The notes under the pieces were generated by a model. It saw nothing but the letters and a program-made list of their open reading frames with translations. It was not told the origin of the DNA and ran no database searches. The translations under genes were made by a program, and so were the position numbers. From contig CAZMCC010000031.1 of NCBI GenBank assembly GCA_964564695.1, positions 1 through 37,282 on the forward strand: a DNA stretch of 37,282 nt. The letters are read 5' to 3'. This document shows, in pieces, positions 30,758 through 37,282 of the stretch. The stretch is from CAZMCC01 sp964564695 (GTDB lineage: Bacteria > Planctomycetota > Phycisphaerae > Phycisphaerales > UBA1924). Within the stretch, counting starts at the first letter, position 1, and each line of letters opens with the position of its first letter.

Positions 30758-32089
30758 GTGTGGAAATGGATCCTCGGCCTGCTCGTCCTCTTCGTCCTCG
30801 TTCTCGGGGCCGGTGCCGCATTCCTCTTCGGCACCGACCAGGGCAGGCAGCTCATCGAGCAGTTCCAGCCCAAGGCCAAGCCGACAGAGGTCCGCCTCGA
30901 ACCCGCCGCCTCCGGCATCCTGACCAAGACCGTCGCCGCCCCGGGGCGCATCGAGCCCAAGACCGACGTCGACATCTCCGCGCAGATCGCCGCACGCATC
31001 ATCGCCCTGCCCTTCCGCGAGAACGACGCCGTCAAGAAGGGCGACGTGCTCGTCCGCCTCGACGCCCGCGACGCGCTCGCCGCACTCGAGTCCTCGCAGG
31101 CGATCCTCAAGGGTGAAGAGGCCCGCGTCGCCGGCGCCAAGGCCGGCCTCGCGTGGGCCCAGCTCGAGCGCGACCGCCAGCACAGGCTCGCCGAGACCAA
31201 CGACACCGCCACCTCCGCCGTCGACTCGGCCCAGTCGGAGTTCCTCCGCGCCCAGTCCAATCTCGCCGCCGCCGAGCACAGCGTCGAGCAGGCCCGCGCC
31301 AACATCGCCCGGGCCGAGAAGGACGTCGACAACACCATCATCACCGCCCCGATCAACGGCACCATCGTCTCGCTCAACGCCGAGGTCGGCGAGCTCGTCC
31401 TCGTCGGCACCCTCAACAACCCCGCCAGCGTCATCCTCCGCCTCGCTGACCTCTCCGCGATGTTGATGAAGGCCCGCATCGACCAGAGCAACATCGCCCC
31501 GGTCCATCCCGGCCAGACCGCCAAGGTCTTCCTCAACGCCTACCCCGACCGCAAGCTCACCGGCGTCGTCGAGCGCGTCCGCCCCCAGCGTCAGCAGGAG
31601 CAGGACGGCACCGTCTACTTCGAAACCGAGATCCTCCTCACGCTCGAAGCAGGCGAGGTCCTCGCCGCCGGCAAGACCGGGCTCGACGCCAACGTTGACG
31701 TCGAGGTCGAGACCCTCCACGAGGTCATCAAGATCCCCAGCCAGGCCGTCGTCGACCGGCGCACCGACGAGCTCCCCAAGCCCGTCCGCGAGGGCCCCAA
31801 CGCCGCGATCATCGACAAGACCAAGGCCTTCACCCGCATCGTCTACGTCGTCGGCGACGACAACAAGGCGATCGCGACGCCGGTCACCGCCGGCCCCAGC
31901 GACCTCACCCACACCGTCATCCTCGCCGGCCTCACCCCCGGCCAGCGCGTCGTCACCGGCCCCTTCAAGGTCCTCATCGACCTCAAGCACGACCAGCTCG
32001 TCGCTGAAGAAGGCACCATCAAGAAGGACGACGACAAGAAGAGCACCGACACCAAGACCACCGACACCGCCGCCGCCGACAAGAAGTAA
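30758..32089 (+). CDS. HlyD/MacA-family periplasmic adaptor of a tripartite efflux system
   Basis: 443 residues from GTG 30758, chosen because GGAGG lies 9 bases upstream and the first residues form the anchor helix (VWKWILGLLVLFVLVLGAGA). The sequence before it, open in this frame, is non-coding. The protein shows a biotinyl-lipoyl half motif (VAAPGRIEPKTDVDISAQIA, ALPFRENDAVKKGDVLVRLD), a coiled-coil hairpin (about 100-195), the second lipoyl half TIITAPINGTIVSLNAEVGE and beta-barrel domains to about 420. The tail is Lys/Asp/Thr-rich and charged. It links the inner-membrane MacB-type permease to the outer-membrane TolC-like factor encoded two and three genes on. Confidence 0.92.
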   Translation: MWKWILGLLVLFVLVLGAGAAFLFGTDQGRQLIEQFQPKAKPTEVRLEPAASGILTKTVAAPGRIEPKTDVDISAQIAARIIALPFRENDAVKKGDVLVRLDARDALAALESSQAILKGEEARVAGAKAGLAWAQLERDRQHRLAETNDTATSAVDSAQSEFLRAQSNLAAAEHSVEQARANIARAEKDVDNTIITAPINGTIVSLNAEVGELVLVGTLNNPASVILRLADLSAMLMKARIDQSNIAPVHPGQTAKVFLNAYPDRKLTGVVERVRPQRQQEQDGTVYFETEILLTLEAGEVLAAGKTGLDANVDVEVETLHEVIKIPSQAVVDRRTDELPKPVREGPNAAIIDKTKAFTRIVYVVGDDNKAIATPVTAGPSDLTHTVILAGLTPGQRVVTGPFKVLIDLKHDQLVAEEGTIKKDDDKKSTDTKTTDTAAADKK

Positions 32090-32097
32090 TCGACCTT

Positions 32098-32138
32098 CCT
32101 CCTGATCCCTGGCCCCTGGCCCCTCATCCCTCTCCCCC
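32098..32138. repeat. CCCTGAT/CCCCTGG heptamers between adaptor and ATPase genes
   Basis: About five C-rich heptamers (CTGATCCCTGGCCCCTGGCC and on) occupy almost the entire gap before the GTG start at 32140. No Shine-Dalgarno is visible before that start. Confidence 0.65.
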
Positions 32139-32139
32139 A

Positions 32140-32937
32140 GTGCCTCCCACCCCCGACGTCATCTCGCTCAAAGGCATCGAAAAGACCTACAAAATGGGCG
32201 TCGAGCGCGTCCACGCGCTCCGCGGCGTCGACCTCACCATCCGCCCAAACGAGTTCGTCGCCATCATGGGCGCCAGCGGCTCGGGCAAGTCCACCCTCAT
32301 GAACATCCTGGGGTGCCTCGACAAGCCCACCAAGGGCGCGTACTCCCTCAACGGCCACCCCACCCACAAGCTCGACGCCGCCAAGCTCGCCAAGATCCGC
32401 AACGAGCAGATCGGCTTCGTCTTCCAGACCTTCGAGCTCCTCCCCCGCGCCACCGCGCTCAAAAACGTCACCCTCCCGCTCATCTACTCCCGCCGCCACT
32501 GGCTCGGCGCCACCCGCATGGCCAGGCGCGCCCTCGAACGCGTCGGCCTCGCCGACCGCATGAGCCACAGGCCCAACCAGCTCTCCGGCGGCCAGCGCCA
32601 GCGCGTCGCCATCGCCCGCGCCCTGGTCACCAACCCCGCCCTCCTCCTCGCCGACGAGCCCACCGGCAACCTCGACTCCAAGACCAGCGAGGAGATCATC
32701 GCCCTCTTCAAGGCCCTGCACGCCGAGGGCCAGACCATCGTCGTCGTCACCCACGAAGAGGACATCGCCGGCCACGCCGCCCGAATCGTCCGCCTCCGTG
32801 ACGGGCGCATCATTTCCGACAACCCCACCACCGAAGACCCCATCCACCGAGAGTTCCTCGACCGCTCCCTCAAACTCGCCCAGGCGCCCGCCATCGAAGC
32901 CCCCATTGCCTCCGCTTCCCTAGTCCCTGGTCCCTGA
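32140..32937 (+). CDS. MacB/LolD-type ABC ATP-binding protein
   Basis: 265 residues, GTG 32140. Walker A is GASGSGKST (44-52), the Q-loop glutamine is in GFVFQTFELLP, the signature is LSGGQRQRVAIARAL, Walker B LLLADEP, and the switch histidine is in VVVTHEEDIA. The sequence before Walker A (LRGVDLTIRPNEFVAIMGAS) is typical for MacB/LolD/FtsE-type ATPases. It drives an FtsX-fold permease encoded next. The last residues SLVPGP and the TGA stop are encoded by the heptamer repeat array, so the original end may have been different. Its partners suggest export of a small molecule, peptide or lipid through a MacAB-TolC-like pump. Confidence 0.94.
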   Translation: MPPTPDVISLKGIEKTYKMGVERVHALRGVDLTIRPNEFVAIMGASGSGKSTLMNILGCLDKPTKGAYSLNGHPTHKLDAAKLAKIRNEQIGFVFQTFELLPRATALKNVTLPLIYSRRHWLGATRMARRALERVGLADRMSHRPNQLSGGQRQRVAIARALVTNPALLLADEPTGNLDSKTSEEIIALFKALHAEGQTIVVVTHEEDIAGHAARIVRLRDGRIISDNPTTEDPIHREFLDRSLKLAQAPAIEAPIASASLVPGP

Positions 32938-33058
32938 CCCCTAGCCCCTGACCCCTGACCCCTGGCCCCTAGCCCCTGACCCCTGACCCCTGGCCCCTAG
33001 CCCCTGACCCCTGGCCCCTAGCCCCTGACCCCCTGGCCCCTGGCCCCTGGCCCCTCCC
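32918..33058. repeat. Long CCCCTGA/CCCCTGG/CCCCTAG heptamer array
   Basis: About 20 units of 7 bases run from the 3' end of the ATPase gene to the base before the permease ATG. The period is close to exactly 7, with the third-last and later positions varying among TGA, TGG and TAG. On the minus strand each unit is GGGG plus three bases, a regular G-quadruplex-forming pattern. Both TGA and TAG occur in it, so it closes reading frames in all plus-strand frames. Confidence 0.9.
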
Positions 33059-33059
33059 C

Positions 33060-34301
33060 ATGGCCCTCTTCCGCATCCTCTTCCAGACCGTCTTCCTCGC
33101 CATCGGCCAGATCTGGGCCAACAAGATGCGGTCCGCGCTCACCACGCTCGGCATCATCATCGGCGTCTCCGCCGTCATCGCCACCGTCTCCGCCACCGAC
33201 GGCCTGCGCAAGTTCGTCCTCAGCGAGTTCGCCACCATCGGCGCCAACAAGGTCTGGATCTTCCCCAACCGCCCCGACCGCGCACGCGACAAGTACTCCT
33301 GGCGCCAGATCCGCATCACCCGCGAGCAGGTCGACGGCATGCTCGAGGCCGCCCCCAGCCTCAGGCGCCTCACCCCCGTCATGGAGATGTCCGGCCCCGT
33401 CGAGTTCGGCCCCGAGCGCCGCCCCTTCGTCCCCGTCCGCGGCATCCGCCCCGACTGGCACGAGATCGAGCAGCGCTTCGTCACCCAGGGCCGCCCCTTC
33501 TCGCGCATCGACGAGGAGGGCCGCCGCCCCGTCTGCCTCATCAACGACAAGGCCGTCCAGGAATTCCGCATGGACGCCAACCCGGTCGGCCAGTACATCC
33601 TCGTCGAGCGCCGGCGTCTGCTCATCGTCGGCGTGGTCGAGACCAAGACCGTCAGCCCCATCTTCGGCGCCGACGACGCCCAGAGCGAGGTCTACGTCCC
33701 GTTCTCCTACGCCGAGCTCATGCGCCCCCAGTTCGGGCGCATGTACGTCATCGCCCAGACCAAGACCCCCGAGGCCTTCGGGGACGCCAAGGCCGAGATC
33801 ACCTTCTACATGCGCCGCATGCGCCACCTCTCCGGCGACGACCCCAACACCTTCGGCGTCGAGGCCATCGAGCAGTTCATCAGCCAGTTCAACAAGCTCG
33901 CCAGCGGCATCACCGTCATCGCCGCCGGCTTCGTCGCCATCAGCCTCCTCGTCGGCGGCATCGGTATCATGAACATCATGCTCGTGAGCGTCTCCGAGCG
34001 CACCCGCGAGATCGGGTTGCGCAAGGCCGTCGGCGCACGGCCTGCGGTCATCCTCATGCAGTTCCTCGTCGAAGCGGTGGTGCTCTGCCTCGTGGGCGCC
34101 GCGATCGGCCTGGCCTTCGGCGCCGGCTTCACGTTTATCCTCAAGGTCATCCCCGACTCCCCGCTCAAGCAGGCCGAGGTCCGCGCGTGGTCGGTGATCC
34201 TCGCCGCGGGCTTCAGCGCCGCCACCGGACTGGTCTTCGGCATGTTCCCCGCCCTCAAGGCCGCCCGCCTCGACCCCATCGTCGCCCTGAGACACGAGTA
34301 A
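33060..34301 (+). CDS. MacB-type (FtsX-fold) ABC permease
   Basis: 413 residues, ATG 33060. One N-terminal helix (TLGIIIGVSAVIATVSATDG) is followed by a large periplasmic domain (about 45-270), as usual for MacB. Three C-terminal helices follow, with the FtsX signature NIMLVSVSERTREIGLRKAV and GAR. The chain ends PALKAARLDPIVALRHE, the classic FtsX/MacB terminus. The upstream 100 bases are only C-rich heptamers and no ribosome binding site is visible, so translation either is coupled or starts without one. It forms the inner-membrane part of the efflux system. Confidence 0.93.
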   Translation: MALFRILFQTVFLAIGQIWANKMRSALTTLGIIIGVSAVIATVSATDGLRKFVLSEFATIGANKVWIFPNRPDRARDKYSWRQIRITREQVDGMLEAAPSLRRLTPVMEMSGPVEFGPERRPFVPVRGIRPDWHEIEQRFVTQGRPFSRIDEEGRRPVCLINDKAVQEFRMDANPVGQYILVERRRLLIVGVVETKTVSPIFGADDAQSEVYVPFSYAELMRPQFGRMYVIAQTKTPEAFGDAKAEITFYMRRMRHLSGDDPNTFGVEAIEQFISQFNKLASGITVIAAGFVAISLLVGGIGIMNIMLVSVSERTREIGLRKAVGARPAVILMQFLVEAVVLCLVGAAIGLAFGAGFTFILKVIPDSPLKQAEVRAWSVILAAGFSAATGLVFGMFPALKAARLDPIVALRHE

Positions 34302-34359
34302 CAACTCCCGGGACGCCGGACCTGAGTCCGCGAAGGTCCGGGTCTGCTTCTCTCCCACC

Positions 34360-36069
34360 ATGCCCACACGATCCACCCGACGCGTCATCCTCACGCTGCT
34401 CTGCTCAGCAGGCCTCCTCATCTCCGGCTGCGGCGGCAACCCCTTCGCCGAGCGCGAGAGCGACCTGGGAAAGCGCCTCGACCCCTCGCGCTTCCACACC
34501 GTCGACACCTTCGACACCGCGAAATACGCCGCCCAGCCCGCGCCCGAGCCCGAGCCCCTCAAGTCCAATCAGGCGCCCCAGCGCCCCCCGAGCCGCTTCG
34601 CCGGCATGACCGAGGTCTCCCTCGACCTCGCCCGCTGCCGCGCCGGCGCGCTCGAGAACAACCTCGACCTCAAGGTCGCCCTCGTCGCCCCGTCCATCGC
34701 CAACCAGCGGCTCCGTGATGAGCGGGCCAAGTTCGAGGCCGTGTTCACCCCCGGCGTCCGCTACCGCGAGCAGGACGAGCCGGTCTTCGACCTCACCAAC
34801 CCCAACCAGCAGGACAGCGCCAATTTCAACCTCGGCGTCGACGTCCCCATGCGCACCGGCGGGCGCGCCAGCATCGACTTCGACCAGGGCTGGAGCCAGA
34901 CCAACAACCCCTTCTTCACCTTCAACACCGCGTACTCCGCCGGCCTGCAGTTCTCCCTCAGCCAGCCGCTGCTCCGCAACGCCGGGCGCCAGGTCAACGT
35001 CGCCTCCATCCAGGTCCAGTCGTACCAGGAGCAGATCACCCAGGCCCGGACCAAGCTCGAGGTCATCCGCCAGGTCGCCGCCGTCGACCGCTCGTACTGG
35101 CGCCTCTACGCCGCCCGCAAGGCCCTCGACGTCGCGCTCCAGCAGTTCGACCTCGCCGCCGAGCAGCTCCGCCAGGCCCAGAGCCGCTTCCGCGCCGGCG
35201 CGGTCCCCGAAGTCGAGGTCCTTCGCGCCCAGTCCGGCCTCGCCCTGCGCCTCCAGGGCATCATCACCTCCGAGAACGCCGTCCTCATCAACCAGCGACA
35301 GCTCAAGCAGGTCGTCAACCTCCCCGACCTCGACCTCGAGTCCTCCCAGCTCGTCGTCACCGCCACCGAGCCCAACCCCGTCCAGTACATCTTCAACGGC
35401 CCCGAGCTCGCCCGGCAGGCCATCGGCCCGCTCGGACGCATGGAGATGCTCGAGCTCGAGCTCCAGCTCGCCGCCGACGCCGTCAACACCGACTTCGCCC
35501 GCAACCAGACCCTCCCGCTCGTCACCCTCGACTACACCTACCGCATCGGCGGCCTCGACGGGCGCCTGCGCGAAGCCAACGACCAGCTCCTGGCCAACGA
35601 CTTCGAGACCTGGTTCGTCGGCCTGGGCGCCCAGATCCCGCTCGGCAACGAGGCCGCCAAGGCCCGCCTGCAGCAGGCGATCCTCACGCGCCTGCAGCGC
35701 CTGGGCACCAAGGCCTCGCGCGAGCTGGCGATCCGCCGGGAAGTCCTCGACGCCGTCGACCAGGCCCGAAGCGCCTGGCAGCGCATCCTCGCCTCGCGAC
35801 AGGCCGTCCTCGCCGCCGGACGCACGCTCGAAGCCGAGAAGCGCCAGAACGCCGTCGGCAACCGCACGAGCACCGACGTGCTCGACGCCGCCGCCCGCCT
35901 CGCCGAGGCCCAGCTCGACGAGATCCGCGCCCTCACCGACTACCAGATCTCGATCGTCGACCTCGCGTTCGCCACCGGCACCATGCTCGGCTCCGGCAGC
36001 GTCGAGTGGGTCCCCACCGAAGCGCCGCCCGACGAGACCGTGCTCCCGTTCCCCGACATGAGGCCTTAG
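34360..36069 (+). CDS. TolC-family outer-membrane efflux lipoprotein
   Basis: 569 residues, ATG 34360. The signal peptide LTLLCSAGLLISGC contains a lipobox (ISGC, C24), so the mature protein should be lipidated. Repeated helical segments of the OEP family follow: LDLARCRAGALENNLDLKVA, LRQAQSRFRAGAVPEVEVLR, and in the second half LEAEKRQNAVGNRTSTDVLD, RLAEAQLDEIRALTDYQISI. The strand regions VRYREQDEPVFDL and GLQFSLSQPLLRNAGRQ fit barrel and domain joins. It is the outer-membrane channel of the tripartite system, last in the cluster. No terminator is clear after it. Confidence 0.92.
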   Translation: MPTRSTRRVILTLLCSAGLLISGCGGNPFAERESDLGKRLDPSRFHTVDTFDTAKYAAQPAPEPEPLKSNQAPQRPPSRFAGMTEVSLDLARCRAGALENNLDLKVALVAPSIANQRLRDERAKFEAVFTPGVRYREQDEPVFDLTNPNQQDSANFNLGVDVPMRTGGRASIDFDQGWSQTNNPFFTFNTAYSAGLQFSLSQPLLRNAGRQVNVASIQVQSYQEQITQARTKLEVIRQVAAVDRSYWRLYAARKALDVALQQFDLAAEQLRQAQSRFRAGAVPEVEVLRAQSGLALRLQGIITSENAVLINQRQLKQVVNLPDLDLESSQLVVTATEPNPVQYIFNGPELARQAIGPLGRMEMLELELQLAADAVNTDFARNQTLPLVTLDYTYRIGGLDGRLREANDQLLANDFETWFVGLGAQIPLGNEAAKARLQQAILTRLQRLGTKASRELAIRREVLDAVDQARSAWQRILASRQAVLAAGRTLEAEKRQNAVGNRTSTDVLDAAARLAEAQLDEIRALTDYQISIVDLAFATGTMLGSGSVEWVPTEAPPDETVLPFPDMRP

Positions 36070-36161
36070 CGGGTCGTCAATGTTCGTATAATATACGGCA
36101 CTTGCGCCGCAAGCACCGGAGTTGCAGCCAACCGGGCTGAACTCCCAATCACCCGCTCTGG

Positions 36162-36189
36162 TTGACCAATCCGAAGCTGTCGATAGGAT
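36162..36189 (+). promoter_or_regulatory. Promoter for tRNA-Thr and tuf
   Basis: TTGACC (36162-36167) and TAGGAT (36184-36189) are 16 bases apart. The predicted start near 36196 is about 30 bases before the tRNA and is followed by a very GC-rich discriminator (CCCGCTCGCCCGGGC), as is usual for stringently controlled stable-RNA promoters. The -35 matches five of six bases, the -10 four of six. Confidence 0.6.
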
Positions 36190-36226
36190 TCCCGCTCGCC
36201 CGGGCCCGGCCTCGGCGAGCGGTGTC

Positions 36227-36299
36227 GCCACTGTAGCTCAGTTGGTAGAGCACACCCTTGGTAAGGGTGAGGTCGCGAGTTCAAGTCTCGCCAGTGGCT
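36227..36299 (+). tRNA. tRNA-Thr (anticodon GGT)
   Basis: Complete cloverleaf of 73 bases: acceptor GCCACTG pairs with CAGTGGC, D arm GCTCAGTTGGTAGAGC, anticodon stem CACCC/GGGTG with loop TTGGTAA (anticodon GGT at 36260-36262, reading ACC), T arm GCGAGTTCAAGTCTCGC, discriminator T. The CCA end is not encoded. tRNA-Thr before tuf is a common arrangement in bacteria, and both are probably transcribed from the promoter at 36162. Confidence 0.97.
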
Positions 36300-36360
36300 T
36301 TGATTCGCACGTCGACGTCGGCGGCGCCTCGTGCCGACCGACCGGCGTTTCCCGTCGTTC

Positions 36361-36378
36361 CGGCCCGCTCTTGGGCCG
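36361..36378 (+). other. Hairpin in the tuf leader
   Basis: CGGCCC-GCTCTT-GGGCCG forms a 6-bp GC stem with a 6-base loop 62 bases after the tRNA. There is no T-run, so it is probably not a terminator. It may help in separating the tRNA from the tuf mRNA or in setting leader structure. Confidence 0.45.
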
Positions 36379-36550
36379 GTCTGCGGGTCGCAACCCCGGT
36401 CAACCGTCGGATGACTGCACTTTCGGTGGGGTGGGTGCTACCCTTGCTGCTCGGTACGGCGGTGGGCCGGGCCGGCTACAAGGTCAGGACTTCGTTCCCG
36501 GCGCATTCCTTGCGTCGGGACGCACAAGATTTTGGTTGGAGATCACGGCC

Positions 36551-37282
<732 letters not shown>

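Noticed and set aside
32918..33058. Heptamer array as a CRISPR
   Set aside because: The units are 7 bases with no unique spacers, and there are no cas genes in the window.
36087..36092. Perfect TATAAT as the main tRNA/tuf promoter
   Set aside because: No -35 at a fitting distance and about 135 bases from the tRNA; TTGACC/TAGGAT at 36162-36189 is better placed. It could be a weak second promoter.
36300..36550. Riboswitch or second small RNA in the tuf leader
   Set aside because: Only one short hairpin (36361-36378) is seen, with no conserved riboswitch core.

Overview
The window is very GC-rich, with few non-coding gaps and strong third-position G/C. It fits a planctomycete, most likely of the class Phycisphaerae. 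Supporting signs are secreted proteins ending in dockerin-like DCNxNGxxD repeats, MoxR/DUF58/VWA gene clusters combined with ABC exporters, GxxExxY genes inside inverted repeats, and an EF-Tu with a GGTVRD...KTVTI switch I region. The assignment is inference from family resemblance; there is no 16S gene here.

Layout. 1-2150: 3' end of a YflT-like stress-protein gene, a DUF892 (YciF-like) gene, a convergent gene for an ethylene-receptor-like membrane sensor with a PAS domain and no kinase, a small membrane-protein gene, and a clear intrinsic terminator. 2229-5890 (minus): a 1118-residue secreted LamG/dockerin-type protein with its own promoter. 5961-6509 (minus): a DinB-like protein. 6550-24423 (minus): a large gene train. 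In transcription order it holds a TTG-started VWA/GATase-like membrane protein, a MoxR ATPase, a GxxExxY protein, a lipoprotein, a DUF58 protein, a second related lipoprotein, a BatA-type VWA protein, a large membrane protein with a GATase-like region, an ABC ATPase, an ABC permease with two homologous halves, and a large secreted protein. Several junctions overlap by 4 bases (ATGA twice, CTGA once), which suggests one co-translated unit. An NHL-repeat lipoprotein (24537-25640) and a CxxCxxCC-type protein (25929-26468) lie upstream on the same strand.

26630-28536: a PilZ protein and a convergent alanine racemase whose stop codons both sit inside one 27-bp inverted repeat. 28798-36069 (plus): a DEAD-box helicase, then a MacA/MacB/TolC-type tripartite efflux set (HlyD-family adaptor, LolD/MacB-type ATPase, FtsX-type permease, outer-membrane factor). 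36162-37282 (plus): promoter, tRNA-Thr(GGT) and the 5' part of tuf.

Four families of simple-sequence repeats sit between genes, or invade gene ends, throughout: C4TRR heptamers (G-quadruplex-prone on the minus strand), GATGCCTC octamers, CGCGGAGGA-type repeats forming perfect inverted repeats around the GxxExxY gene, and an AGAGCCGCGAGCGC element that carries stop codons. In several places they supply a stop codon, a Shine-Dalgarno sequence or a signal-peptide n-region.

The best candidate for an undescribed system is the MoxR/DUF58/VWA train joined to the ABC exporter. The family parts are known, but the substrate and the joint function are not.
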